This document shows, one piece after another, positions 10,849 to 24,080 of a stretch of DNA of 64,000 nucleotides. Position numbers and translations under genes: made by a program. The stretch is from Erinaceus europaeus (lineage: Eukaryota > Chordata > Mammalia > Eulipotyphla > Erinaceidae): the NCBI RefSeq assembly GCF_950295315.1, contig NC_080181.1, positions 33,062,441-33,126,440 on the forward strand, written 5' to 3'. A model generated the notes under the pieces. The model was not told the DNA's origin, made no database searches, and saw only the letters and a program-made list of their open reading frames with translations. Numbering within the stretch: the first letter of the stretch is position 1; each line of letters opens with the position of its first letter.

Positions 10849-11372
10849 TTTTTTTTGCCTCCAGGATTATTTCTGGGGTTTTGAACTCAGGACTGGTACT
10901 ATAAATCCACTGCTTCTGGTAGCCATTTTTTCCATTTTATTAGATAGGATGGAAAGAAATTAAGAGGGGAGAGGGAGATAGAAAAGGGGGGCTGGGAGTC
11001 CAGCGGTAGTGCAGGGGGTTAAGTGTGGTGGCATGAAGCACAAGGACCGCCATAAAGATCCCAGTTTGAGCCCTTGGCTCCCCACCTGCAGGGGAGTCAC
11101 TTCACAGGCGGTGAGGCAGATCTGCAGGTGTCTATCTTTCCTCCTTTCTGACTTCCCCTTCTCTCTCCATTTCTCTCTGTCCTATCTAACAATGATGACA
11201 TCAATGACAACAATAATAACTACAACAACAGTAAAAAACCAGGGCAACAAAAGGGAAAATAAATAAATAAATATAAAAAATTAAAAAATAGAAAAGGAGG
11301 TCTAGAACTGGGGTCCCTGCTCTTTGTACTTTGTGCCTGGTGTGCTACTGTCACCCACCCCCACCCCCAGAA
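10849..11372 (-). repeat. tRNA-derived SINE interrupted by a second SINE
   Basis: Antisense element in two pieces. The left piece (10849-10987) has the 3' hairpin unit GCCTCCAGG...CTTCTGGTAGCC and the start of the purine-rich body. The right piece (11288-11372) has the head complement. The pieces are separated by a plus-strand SINE with a 10-bp duplication. Confidence 0.88.
10988..11287 (+). repeat. tRNA-derived SINE nested in another SINE
   Basis: Head GGAGTCCAGCGGTAGTGCAG, B-box region CCAGTTTGAGCCC, body CACCTGCAGGGGAGTCACTT, CAACAATGATGACATCAATG region, tail AATAAATAAATAAATAT. Flanked by the direct repeat ATAGAAAAGG at 10978-10987 and 11288-11297. A short plus-strand open frame (11009-11266) lies wholly inside the SINE. 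Confidence 0.93.
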
Positions 11373-11529
11373 TTTTATTTAGAAGAGTGACACTAGCAGC
11401 TGGAGGAGCTGAGGACAATGGAATCTAGAAGAGTAGCAGTGAGGACAGACTAACAGACTTGGGTTTAATCCCCCATCCTTCTTCCTTCGCCCAACCACAA
11501 CAGCCTCTTATCTGTTCCTATAGTTTTCT

Positions 11530-12105
11530 ATCCTGACATTTTCCTAGGTTTGCCTTTTTCATAATGTCACACAATTGAATTTATACAGTCATGGGCTTTT
11601 TGTGCCTGATTTCTTTCCTTTAGCATAATGATTTGAACTCTAGTCTCAATGCTACATGCATTGACAGCTCTCTCCTTTTTGTTGCTGAGTAGCATTCTGT
11701 GGCATGAATGTCACACAGTTATTTATCCATTCTCTGGCTGAAGGACATTTGGGTTGTTTCCAATTTTTTAAAATTCATAAATAAAGCGGCTATAAATATT
11801 AATTTACAGGTTTGATGTGACTATAGCTTTCTTTCAAGTTGGGGAAAATACATAGGTGTGAGATTGCCAGATTACATGACAAATATGTATTTAATTTTAT
11901 TGAAAAAGACAAACAAACAAAAGCCACTGAACTCTATTCCAAAGTGGCTGCACTTTTTCAAATCCCCACTAAACATGAAGAGTTCCATTTGCTCTAGATC
12001 CTCTCTAGCACTTGAAAATATCGGTAACTATTGCTAAACAAAGCAGTATCTACATATGTGTTTCTCATTGTTCTCTGACCTGTATTTCTTTAATGACTTA
12101 TGGTG
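11530..12105 (-). mobile_element. Ancient L1 3' region, antisense
   Basis: Plus-strand signature blocks: ATTGAATTTATACAGTCATG, CTGATTTCTTTCCTTTAGCA, GTTGCTGAGTAGCATTCTGT, GGACATTTGGGTTGTTTCCA and CTATTCCAAAGTGGCTGCAC. These are the antisense of old L1 ORF2 C-terminal/3' UTR sequence. No frame survives. Confidence 0.85.
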
Positions 12106-12136
12106 TGATTCTAGACTGTTATTTTATTTTTTTTCT

Positions 12137-12205
12137 TCACAGAAGCTGTTGGTTTGACACATAGCGGGTGCTCAGTAAGGGCTTGTTGAATTGATTGATC
12201 AATGT
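12137..12205 (+). repeat. L2 or MIR 3' end fragment
   Basis: GACACATAGCGGGTGCTCAG followed by TAAGGGCTTGTTGAATTGATTGA matches the conserved 3' end of CORE-SINE/L2 elements (the usual form is ACATAGTAGGTGCTCAATAA then GTTGAATGAATGA). Short and diverged. Confidence 0.65.
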
Positions 12206-14120
12206 CATCATCATTCCCATTCCTGTCCTTATTTTCTATAAAAAAATATGAGAAACAAAAGCAAAGTAATGCTGGCTGTATAGGAGAAATGTTAAAGAGA
12301 AGCAATGAATAAGTTCCTGTCCCATATTGAAATGATGAAGAATATTAATAGTTAGTTTCTGACTTGGGCTATTAGTCAGCCTATGGGATAGCAGCTACAG
12401 GAAGAGAAGCAAACTTAGAGAGAAAGGCATCCGTCAGATGTGGGCATAGGGAGCCTGAGATAACCATGGGCCCATCAAGTGAAGATATCCTGGACTTTAT
12501 CTTCTTCTCAACTGTCCTCCCAATACCCATATCTGAACCCAGCATGAAGACAGAAATGAGTGGCATCTTTTGTTTGCTATGTAATCTTTCTCATTTCTCA
12601 CCACATTCGTGCAACACATGCTGTAATAGGTAAGGAGGTGCCTTTTGAAGACTGGATCAATTTTGCTAACCTCATCCTGTTAACTAGTGAATTGTAAGGG
12701 TATGAACTCTTATTCACCAAGAGCTATTTTCAGCATCAATTGTATAAATTAGGAAAAACATGTTAGTTAGAAGCAGACATCCCTTTGGGCTATGTGGCAC
12801 TGAACTAGAATATTTAATTTATTAAGTAGAATAAACTGAGATTTTATTCTACTGTAAAATCTATTCTACTGCCTCAGCCTTCAGACAAGGTGCTTGTGGA
12901 GCTCAACCACACACAGAGATCTTGCCTCTCCTACCACTTCTCTCCAGCTCCAGCATAGAGATTCTAATTTCCTGGCTGTCAGAAGTGAGCCCACTCAATG
13001 GAGTCAAGTTTCACTTACATATTAATACAAATTATTAACTGATACAGAGGGATACTTCAATTTACAAACTTCCAGGTATAAATATGTCAACTCAAATTTA
13101 TGTTTGGCTTGTTGGAGACATCTTAGGGTCACTATCATTTTCAGAAATCCCACTGAACATGAAAATATTATGCTTTTAAATTTGATACTAACAGAGGCCA
13201 GTGGACACAGAGAAACGCAATTTGGACTTGCCTTGGTGGTGAGTTGCCTAGACATTCATTGCTTTTAAATATCTCATTGGATTTTCATACTTAAGTGCCT
13301 ATTAATGGAGAGCTCTTGCATATTCATGTTTAAGTTAACATGATTAGTTCCTATTTCCAGCAAATTCACATGTAAACTTAAGACTTCAGAGTAGGGCAAA
13401 GGTCTTACCAAGCTTTTATTCCTTTACCCACTCATCCAGCTTTTAACTCTCTCTCATCAGGGGAGAGGAGCAGTTAGCAGAGAGCTGGGGCAAGGTGTGT
13501 GTATGGAAGGCAAAGATTTGGAAAAGATGGAACATGTTAGGGTGTTAGAAAAGTCATGTCATGACGTAAAATTCTATGAAAAAAATTCATCATATTTTTT
13601 CTGACAACCCAACAGATCTGCCCTGGTGAGAAATTCTGACTCTTTCACATCAGGAAAAAATGGGCACACATTCCTATGTGCTAGGATAATCATCAGAGGA
13701 ACTGTGCTGGGTTTAGAGATAGCTAGAATCGCTTTGTTGCATTTTTTTTAAGACAGAAAGAAAAGACATCAAAGCACTCCTCCACCATCCATGGAGTTTC
13801 CTCCAATGCTTTGATGTTTCCATGGTTCTGGAGTTTGATCCAGGGCAATTATGGTAAGTCAGTGCCTTACCAGGGGAGCTATTTCTTGATTCCAGTGGTT
13901 CCCTTTCACTCTCTAACCTGGATTCCAGAACTTTCTGTAATAAAGAACTGCCTCTCTTCCATAGTTCTGCCCTCCTTCTGTTTTTCACCAGAATATCTGA
14001 CTATTGCAACCTCTCTCTGTAAACACTAGAAAGGGACAGCCTGGGCTTTAAAAATACAATACAGTAGACTTTGATCCTAGGATACAAAACAAATAAACAA
14101 ACAAATACACAGAAATGAGG
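12206..14120. other. Longest repeat-poor stretch of the left half, no gene seen
   Basis: About 1.9 kb. Short frames at 12381-12566 (-), 13022-13255 (-), 13713-13988 (-) and 13811-14029 (+) carry no recognisable domain. The last two overlap on opposite strands. I see no splice-bounded exon that I could defend. Confidence 0.45.
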
Positions 14121-14126
14121 TCTTGA

Positions 14127-14365
14127 GGCTGGGAAACAACTCACCTGGGAGGCTGAGTGGTTGGCACACCTGGTTGAGAGCACATGTTACAGTGAGCAAG
14201 AACCCAGGTTAAAGCCCCTGGTTTCCACCTGCAAAGGGAAAGCTTTGCAAGTGGTGAAACAATGCTGCAGGTGTCTCTGTGTCTCTCTTCCTCTCCATCT
14301 CCCCCTCCCTCTCAACTTCTGGCTGTTTAAATCCTATAAATAAATAAAGTTAATAAAGTACATTT
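14127..14365 (+). repeat. tRNA-derived SINE, older subfamily
   Basis: Head GCTGAGTGGTTGGCACACCT, AACCCAGGTTAAAGCCCC (B box region), TCCACCTGCAAAGGGAAAGC, CTGCAGGTGTCTCTGTGTCT, tail TATAAATAAATAAAG. The (CAAA)n just upstream (14085-14106) is a separate tail-like run. Confidence 0.85.
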
Positions 14366-14384
14366 ACAAAAATATTTCTAACTT

Positions 14385-14567
14385 AGCCAGGCAGTGACAT
14401 ACTAAGTTGATTGCACACATTATGGTGCACAAGAAACCTGGGTTTGAGCCCCTGTTCCCCACTTGCAAGGAGAAGCTTCACAAATGCTGACTGCAGGTAT
14501 CTCTTTCTCTCCCCCTGTCTGTGCTGGCCTTCCCTCTCAATTTCTCTCAGTCCTATTTAGTAAAAAA

Positions 14568-14611
<44 letters not shown>

Positions 14612-14690
14612 GAAAGAATGGAAAAATGACTCCCAAGAGCAGTGGATTTGTTTTGCACAAATCAAGCCCCAGCTATAAAGTACCAATGAA
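14385..14690 (+). repeat. tRNA-derived SINE with (AAAG)n expansion
   Basis: Head GCCAGGCAGTGACATACTAA, B box CTGGGTTTGAGCCCC, body to CTCTCAGTCCTATTTAG, then a pure (GAAA)n of about 50 bases (14563-14612), then the SINE 3' unit AAGAGCAGTGGATTTG...AGCCCCAGC. The microsatellite lies between body and 3' unit. Frames at 14463-14712 read through it and are not genes. Confidence 0.85.
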
Positions 14691-15204
14691 ATACATGTAC
14701 TGGGTGCTGTGAAATAGTTTCTACTTACACCTAGATACCCCCCCTCACCTACTTCCTACTTCACTTTCCTCAATAACTCTAAGTATTACCTTGTCAGATA
14801 AAGAAAGGACTACAAAAGCTGGATATGGGCAAGAGACTGGCATATTTTAATGATGGATCTTTTGGTCACTACCAGACCACCCCATAATTTGGGGTCCTAG
14901 TCAGGGAGTCCTGGGATTCCTACATAGATATGATGGGCCTAGACATCTAACAGGTCACTCTGTCCACCATCACTGGTCATCTCCATCGGGACCAGCATTG
15001 TGGACACTCTTATGCACTTCTACAGGACCTTGCCCTCAATGTGGAACAACAATGGCAGAGACTGCCCCACACTCCAAAGGGAGGCTGGGTCAATATACTC
15101 TACCACTCAAGAAATATTGGTCCTGAAATGAGTGCACCTAGAATGTTCCTGGCTATGATCATGCAAGCTCAGACCTACAGGGATGCAAAGGTTACATAGA
15201 CTCC

Positions 15205-15673
15205 AACCCGGCTAGCTTTGCTGGAGAGAGAGAGAGAGACAAGGAACTGATGGTGGTGTGGAAATACAATTCTTTATTGATGTGGACATTCCAGAGTCGG
15301 GTGTGAGCACAGCAGACTTAGGCCACATGGAGCTAACAAAATGGCCACCTCCCGCTATGCACGCCAGCCCTTCTCCAGGTCGGGACGTGGAGGAGAAAGA
15401 GAGTGAAACTGGAACAGCAGGGGGCTTTATAGGGTAAAAACCGGAAGTGGCAAGTCAGAAAAGGAAATGGCTAGGAAAGGGGTGGAGAGAGGCAAAAGGC
15501 ATGCTGGGAAGGTGGAAGCATCCTTAGCAACTGTTGCAATGGTTTTAACTGAATTAGCAATACACTGAGGGGATAACGTGGTGGGGATCTTTCAGGCAAA
15601 ACAATGATTATGTAAATAGACCATAGTGTCAGCAATGGAGCATGGGGGGGGGGGCTGGCTTTAAGGCCCGACA
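15205..15673 (-). repeat. 3' LTR of the ERV
   Basis: 469 bp. On the minus strand it starts TGTCGGGCCTTAAAGCC, has a TATA box (ACCCTATAAAGCC), then AATAAAGAATTG as polyadenylation signal. The right LTR shares the whole order. The left edge (AACCCGG on the plus strand) lacks the canonical TG and was set from the 6-bp duplication. Confidence 0.88.
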
Positions 15674-17406
<1,733 letters not shown>

Positions 17407-17897
17407 AACCTGGGCTACTGCTTACTCAGCGACATGGGAGAGAGACCAGGAACTCATGGCAGCGTGGTAACATAATTCTTTATTGATGCGGACACCCTAA
17501 GTCGGGTGTGAGTACAGTGGGTTTAGGCCACAGGGAGCTTGCAAAATGGCCGCCTCCTGATATGCACACCAGCCCTTCTCCAGGTCTTCTCCAGGTCGGG
17601 ACATGGAAGAGAAAGACAGTGAAACTGGAACAGCAATGGGATTTATAGGGTAAAAACCAGAAGTGGAAAGTCAGAAACGGAAATGGCTAAGAAAGGGGGT
17701 GCAGAGAGGTAAAAGGCATGCTGGGAAGGTGGAAGCATCCTTAGCAACTGTTACAATGGTTTTAACTGAATTAGCAATACCCTGAGGTGATAATGTGGTG
17801 GGGATCTTTCAGGCAAAACAATGATTACGTAAATAGGCCATAGTGTCAGCAGTGAAGCATGGAACAGAGCAGGGAGGGCTGGTTTTAAGGCTTGATA
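17407..17897 (-). repeat. 5' LTR of the ERV
   Basis: 491 bp, same order as the left LTR. It differs by point changes and a small tandem duplication (CTTCTCCAGGT twice at about 17575-17597). The outer edge reads TATCAAGCC on the minus strand where the other LTR has TGTCGGGCC, so the terminal TG has mutated. LTR divergence shows the insertion is not recent. Confidence 0.88.
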
Positions 17898-18138
17898 GAC
17901 TCCTATGCTGAATATGGGCCCCAGAGAGATTGATGGGGCTTACAGTAAAATGTATTTATATACTTTTCCCATATTTGGGAACTACTCTCTTTCCTGATGC
18001 AGCTTTCTGGTCTTATTTCCAACTCTGACACCATCTCCCAAGACAATACCTTTAGCCCACCTGAATGTTAGCTGTGGGGTTCAGACAAAAATTAGTAAAG
18101 TCATGGGCCCTTGGAATACAACTAAAATAGCCTTTTTG

Positions 18139-18504
18139 TGCCAGGACAGCCTCACAGGCGGGAGAGAGAGACAACCAGGGACTCATGGCTGAGCTGGGAA
18201 GCAGTATCTCTTTATTGACGAGCAGGGATGTGGTTCAACAATCTAATCTCTTCTAATCACAACACAATTCTGTCCTGCATCTCTCCTGAGGTGAAAGAGT
18301 CAGGAACAAGGATGTACGTAGGATAGGGAGTGGGGAGAAGGAAAAAGCGTGAACCAGTGAGGATTAAGCCAATGTCCCAGAGGCAGGGGGGTTTTCAGTC
18401 AACAGTGGCTATGTAAACAGAATACATCATAAGTAATACAAGCGAACCTAATGTGATGATCAAAACAGAAGGTCTTATAAGCAGGATTTAGAAGCATACC
18501 AACA
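18139..18504 (-). repeat. Solo LTR in the same L1
   Basis: 366 bp with TG...CA ends (plus strand TGCCAGGACAG ... ACCAACA) and a perfect 6-bp duplication TTTTTG at 18133-18138 and 18505-18510. TCTTTATTGACG on the plus strand is the antisense of an AATAAAG signal. The start (GGGAGAGAGAGACAACCAGG...CTCATGGC) resembles the ERV LTRs nearby, so it is probably a related family. One LTR without internal sequence indicates LTR-LTR recombination. Confidence 0.9.
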
Positions 18505-18975
18505 TTTTTGGCTTTTTCCAAAAGGGACACCCAAATTTCACCTGCTATATTCTTACCTTGAGGTTCCTAACTACTAAGCAATTTGTTCTGCTTTATATCT
18601 TAATTCTTTTAAGCACTAAGTTGCAGATGCTACCATGAGGCAAACCTGACTTCCCTGGGCAGATGACCTCACCAGTGTATCCTGGAACCCCACATCCCCA
18701 GAGCCCTACCCCACTAGGAAAAGATAGGAATAGGCTGAGAGTATGGATCATCCTGTCAATGCCCATGCCCAACAGAGAAGCAGTTATAGAAGCCAGGCCT
18801 TCCACCTTCTGCACTCCATAATGAACCTGTGTCCATACTCCTAGAGGGACAAAGATTAGGAAAGCCTTCAATGGAGCGGATGGGATAAAGAACTCTGTGA
18901 TGGGAATTTTGTGGAATTATACCCCTCTTATCCTATGGTATTATAAATCTTTATTAGATCAATAAAGATAAATAA

Positions 18976-19690
18976 ATAAAAGTTATCATTCTTTACAGAG
19001 TCCTAAAATAGTCAATTACCTTGAAGGGAGAGGCAGGACCCTGGCGACTAAAACATCTCTGGGAGCCCCACTTCCACACACCTCTGAGACCAGACAATGT
19101 CCTTGGTGGGGACAAGGAGTTACACCTCTCCTCCTTTCTCAGTCATGGATCAGCCAGCAGCTCTGGGTGTGGAGGAGTGTCCAGTCCCAAGGCTGGAGGG
19201 GCTGAGATTTGAGGGATCTATATCCCCCAAGTGTCCTCTTTCTGGCCTACAATGTTGAACGTTAACCCTTTCTGTGAAGGCCCCTCCCATTAGACTTCCA
19301 ATTAAAGGCTAGGGAAGCTAGCTTGCTGTTAGGACACTCGAACATTTCAAGAGCCATCAAGTGGCAAAGGGTATAACTCCAATTTCTGTCAAAATACCAG
19401 ACAAGTGGGTTATGGCCTGGGATGTCTGATTCTAACATAGCACTCAAAAGACTCACCAAGTTCTGAGGAGCGGGGAAGGAGAGAGAGGAAATACAGCACA
19501 GAACCAAGGTCTTCTTGGGTCACAGATAACCCAGCATACTAGGCAAATTCACCAGTCCTCTACCTCCATATAGTCCTCTACCTCCATATAGAACCCTTTG
19601 TCACAAAAAAGTCACAAAATCTTTCAGAAGCATCCCTAACAACCACCAAGAATGAAGAACCTCTCTCTGTAGCTTCTCAAATAGCATTTT
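18976..19690. other. Unassigned sequence; short tandem duplication
   Basis: No gene recognised. TAGTCCTCTACCTCCATA is repeated in tandem near 19554-19592. Short frames at 19021-19212 (+) and 19262-19507 (-) carry no known domain. Confidence 0.5.
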
Positions 19691-19698
19691 GACTCCAA

Positions 19699-19975
19699 AG
19701 CTGGGTAATGGTACACCTGATAGAGTATACATGTAACTGTATCTGGGTTCAAGCCACTGGTCCTCACCTGCAGGGGAACGGAAGTTTCATGAATGGTGAA
19801 GCAAGATTGCTGGTGTTTCTCTGTCTGTCTCCCTCTCTATGTCTTCCTGCCCTTTCAGTTTCTCTCTGTACCCTTGAGAAGAAGAAGGTGGAAAGAAAAA
19901 AAAAGGCTACCGGAAGTAGTAGATTTGTCTTGCAGAAAATGAGTCCCTGTGATAACACTGGAAGCAAAAACTCAA
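19699..19975 (+). repeat. tRNA-derived SINE, older subfamily
   Basis: GGTAATGGTACACCTGATAG head, TCTGGGTTCAAGCCACTGG (B box GGTTCAAGCC), CACCTGCAGGGGAACG, GTTTCTCTCTGTACCC, A-rich tail, then the 3' unit GGAAGTAGTAGATTTGTCTT. The plus-strand frame at 19708-20034 reads through the SINE and is not a gene. Confidence 0.85.
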
Positions 19976-20226
19976 CCCATTTTAGTAGTAGTTACAACCA
20001 CTCAGAGGCTCTGCTTATTAAGGTTTTGCTTTAAGCCTGTGATAGAGATGACAAGAAATCAACCCAACCTGAACCTCCATAAGGGTTTGCAATCTAGGAA
20101 AAGATAACTAGATGGTATCCACAGTTGGTTTCCTTTACCTCTTAGTCACCCCCACTCCCCCAAACACCACATGGCACAGTTTATGGCATGCCAATTAACT
20201 TTATGCTGCCATAAAAATGCCAAGAA

Positions 20227-20456
20227 GGGGCTTGGCGGTAGCCTAGCTGGCTAACTGAACACATTGCAGTGCACAAGGACCCAGATTTAAGTTCAAGCCC
20301 CCAGTTCTCAATTTCCGGAGGAAAGCTTCACAGTTGTGAATCTGTGCTGCACCTGTCTCCTATCTCTCCTCCTCTATATTTCTCCCCTCCCCTCTCAGTT
20401 TCTCTGTGTGTCTATCCAATAGTAAATAAGTAAAAATAATATAAATTAAAAATTTT
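20227..20456 (+). repeat. tRNA-derived SINE with 12-bp duplication
   Basis: Head GGGCTTGGCGGTAGCCTAGC, TTCAAGCCCCC, GTCTATCCAATAGTAAATAAG tail. Direct repeat AAATGCCAAGAA at 20215-20226 and 20457-20468. Confidence 0.9.
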
Positions 20457-20737
20457 AAATGCCAAGAAATGATGATAACAAAGCCCTTATGAGCACTCCT
20501 CTTTAAAATATCTTAATTTATCTATATGCTCCAGAAAATAGGAGACCCACCTACTTGTCAGGAGGTCTAGCCCAGTGTTGTCTTTCTCCAGTAAGAGGGC
20601 AGAGCTGGACAGTCACTGGAGTTCAGAGAGCTGAAGAAACCCACACACACTGATCATAAATAAGTTGAGCTTGTGCATGTGCATGCACATGTGCATGTGC
20701 TGAAGCAGGATCTCTTGAAGATAGAAAATAAGCAACT

Positions 20738-20935
20738 CTGAGGGGCTGAGTAGTGGTTAACCTACTTGAGTACACACAGTTCAGTCCACAAGGACCCAAG
20801 TTCAAGCCCCCAGAACCCACCTGCAGAGGGGAGGTTTCATGAGTGACGAAGTAGTGCTACAGGCATTATTTCTCTCCCTATTTCCCCCTTCCCTCGCAAT
20901 TTCTCTCTGTCTCTATCCAAAATGACTATCTTTTT
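20738..20935 (+). repeat. tRNA-derived SINE, older subfamily
   Basis: GGGGCTGAGTAGTGGTTAAC head, CCCAAGTTCAAGCCCCC B box region, CCACCTGCAGAGGGGAGG, TCTCTGTCTCTATCCAAAAT. The (TGCA)-rich GTGCATGTGCATGCACATGT at 20673-20700 lies just upstream and is a separate short array. Confidence 0.85.
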
Positions 20936-21139
20936 TCAAGAAACAAATTTCAGAAGAGTTTCAGTGCCTCAAGCTCTAATTTCTCAGATTTTGGTTCTGA
21001 TAGTCCAAAAATCTCCTTACCTACTACTTAGCCTCCATGATGCAAAATAAGGAGAGTTTTTTGACCAGACAATAGGCAGATGAATGTCAATCACTACTTT
21101 AACTTTCACAACTCATGACTAAAAATGTAAAGACTTGTC

Positions 21140-21830
21140 CTACCTGACTGCCTTCTACCGCGGACCACCACAGTGGATGAGCAGCAGGAGGGTCAGGGGT
21201 CTCGAAGGCAACCTCCCCGGTGGGTCAGGAGTCAGCGTGAGGGAGAACAGATAGACACCACACTCTATTGGAGGGTGAACCTGGACTCATTTTAATAGTG
21301 AAACTGCATTAGCTTTTATACTTTTTTCAGGTTACATTCAGGTTGCCTAAACAACCAGCTCATAAGGAAGTAGCAATAAGCATCATAGTCTTGTGGCTTT
21401 GGCAGGCTATATGTTACTCCCCTTTTACTGTAAAGAATGGTACAATACTTAGTATCGCCCTGTTCTCAGGGGAGGTCATACCCAGAATTGTTTTTGACTT
21501 TTGCGGAGGGCTATTTCTATCATTAATCTTCTATGGGGGCATACAGATCTTTGCCTAGTCGTGGACCACTGCTCATCTAGGTCTGGTACAGTTTAACTAT
21601 TAATCTTTCTTTGTTTCAATACGTCAACTTGTACCCGGGAGGCCTCAATCTCTGCATTCTTTCTTTGAGGGGCAGGTCATAACATGACTTCTTTTGTCCG
21701 TCTATGCTGACCCACCTTCCCCACTTTCATAATGTAACTTTCAAATATGCCCCTGTGTAAGGGAGAGGGGGTGCTTCTGACTCTCCATTCCCACCAGGCA
21801 CTGCCAAAGCACTATTAATTGTGACAGTAT
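21140..21830 (-). repeat. Probable solo LTR, antisense, edges approximate
   Basis: On the minus strand it holds, in order, a TGTCACAATTAATAG start candidate, a TATA box (AGTATAAAAGCTAATG at about 21310-21325), an ATTAAA-type signal and a CpG-containing downstream part (ACCCACCGGGGAGG, GGTCCGCGGTAGAAGGCA). This is LTR architecture. No target duplication could be matched and no second LTR is seen. The plus-strand frame at 21343-21558 is antisense to it. Confidence 0.55.
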
Positions 21831-22690
21831 AATTATTTGTAGCAATAACGGGGGGAGAATGCATCGACCCATTCTTGTCCTCCTGCCCAGCTTCCTTGAA
21901 GTAAGTCTGAATGCAGGTCCAGAGGAGATGAACCTGTCAGGCTCCCTTGTGATTGTGACGGGGCGGTGCAGCCTTCATCTCTGGTTTTTCTTCCTGTCTG
22001 GGTTCATTCGCCCTTCTCCCCATCTGCCATGGAAAAGGCGGATGGAATTTTGTCAGCTTTTACTTAGGTCAGATAGAGAGATGTCTCTGTACCCAGTTTC
22101 CCTCCTACTGTCTTTAACACCCCTGCCCTAGCAAGCATCTTTCAATCCTCACCTCTTAGGATGTATTATAAGACTAAACAACCCTCTTAACAGAGACAAA
22201 TCACAACAGTGAGAGAAATGAAGAAGTATGAGTCTGACATGAAATAAGATGGGAAAGCAATAAATGAGAGATATACAAAAAAGTGCTCAGAAGTGGCAAG
22301 ACAGATTAAGAAGGCTCCCACTTTTGAATCAGATCATTCTAGTCCTCGAGAGTGACAGAGTGATATCAGAGAGGTGAGGGCATTCAAAGGTAAGTACAGA
22401 GGCTTCTGTTACACTTGGAATACAAGATGAGCATGTGTGGAGTGACGAAGGGCTTGGACATCAGACATTTGGTATCTGTATGAGTAAGTCCCTTTGCCAC
22501 TGCTATTCTGTGTCTCCAGTCCCGTGATGGTGTCAGGATGCTGGAGAGAGAATTGCTTCATAGCAGGTGAGGCCACTTCCCAGTTTAATATCTTCCTGAT
22601 GAGTGTGAGTCAAAGAATCAGAGACCTTATGGAACTAGTGTTGAAAAACAGAAGCTAACAGAAAATGGTAAGGACACTTGCTTCACCTCA
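21831..22690. other. Unassigned sequence
   Basis: Contains an open frame of 90 codons at 21859-22131 (+), directly downstream of the LTR and without a domain I recognise. It may be residual ERV sequence or unique DNA. Confidence 0.4.
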
Positions 22691-22694
22691 TGAT

Positions 22695-23975
22695 TCCATC
22701 TTTTACTAGTGATTTAATAATGATTGACAAGATTGTGGGATAAGAGGGTTAAAATTCCATATAATTCTCACTACCACCATTTCATACCCCATCCCCATCC
22801 ATTGGAAGCTTCCCTATCCTTTGTCCCCCTGGGAGTATGGACCAAAGATATTTATAGGGTGCAGAAGGTGGGAAGTCTGGGTTCTGTAATTGCTTCTCTG
22901 TGGGACATGGGCATTGATAGGTTGACCCATACCCCAGCCTGTTTCCATCTTTCCCTAGTGGGATAGGACTCTGGGGAGGTGGGGTTCCAGGAGACATTGG
23001 TAACGTCATCTGCCCAGGGAGGTCAAAATTGGCATCATGGTAGCATCTACAACTAGGTGGCATAGTACTGGAGCTGAGGGGTTGACATCCCATGGCTGGT
23101 GTCTCTGGACATAGACTGAAGTGAAACATGTCAAGGTGGCATTGATTTGGTTGAGATTAGCAGATACAGTATCAAATGGGGTGGATCAAGAAATGCATAA
23201 AGGAAAATGAGCCAAGCTCCAGAGGTTCCAGAGCTGGAGAAACATGGGTTTATAGAAAGTGAAGAAGGTTCCTTGCTATCTTAGAGTTTAAGAAGGCAAT
23301 AGATAGTTATAATTATAGTCAAGTTATTTGGGAACCTGATTTATTTTGAAAATGCCATGTTTAGGATTTATTGTGTGATATAAGACCTTACTATGATTTA
23401 TGTCCTTTAATGCTATTTGCAAACAACTATATCTTATATACTGACAAAACCAGTTACTTCTGGTCTCCCTGGTCAAAGATTATAGGTGATTTAATATTTC
23501 AAAAAAGTTATCATTAGAAATGCATTAACAGTTTAAGCCCAATGTTAAATTCAGTTAACTAATTTGAAACCTTGAGTGCTTAGACTGATATTATATATAC
23601 TCAGAACTCAAATCTATAAATAAAAAGTTTGAAACATTATATCTAATTTACCCTCTCATATTGATTAAATAGTGACTTATTCAACTACAAGTTAATAGGA
23701 GTATATATTAACACCATTTCCACCACCAAAGGTCTGTGTTCCTACCCTCACCCCCCTATAGTGAAGCTGAAATTCTACCCTCACCCTCCACCCAGAGTTT
23801 TTTACTTTGGTGCAATATTCCAAATTCAGTTAAATTCTACTTTGCATTTCCTTTCTGTTCTTCTTTCTCAATTTCTGCTCATGTGTGGGATCATCCCATA
23901 CTCATCTTTCTCTTTCTGGCTTATTTCATTTAACACAATTTTTCTTATTCTGCTTCATGTGCTGCTTTTCTGATT
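22695..23975 (-). mobile_element. L1 3' end (type I-like UTR plus ORF2 tail), antisense
   Basis: Aligns in reverse complement with 48640-50090: A-rich end at 22695, TTCCACCACCAAAGG (23717) matching the UTR start, and GATCATCCCATACTCATCTT (23889) matching the ORF2 C-terminus. It lacks most of the removable 3' UTR segment: at about 23050-23070 the two sides are joined with the short sequence CTAGGTGGCATAGTA between them. More diverged than the copies at 42 and 49 kb. Confidence 0.85.
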
Positions 23976-24027
23976 TCTCAATTTCATGACTTTACTATGG
24001 AGTCAATGTTATCTGTCCATCCATCCA

Positions 24028-24044
24028 TCAATTCTTTCTTTCAT

Positions 24045-24080
<36 letters not shown>

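Noticed and set aside
20673..20700. TGCATG-rich tract as a regulatory element
   Set aside because: A short alternating purine-pyrimidine tract; no further support.
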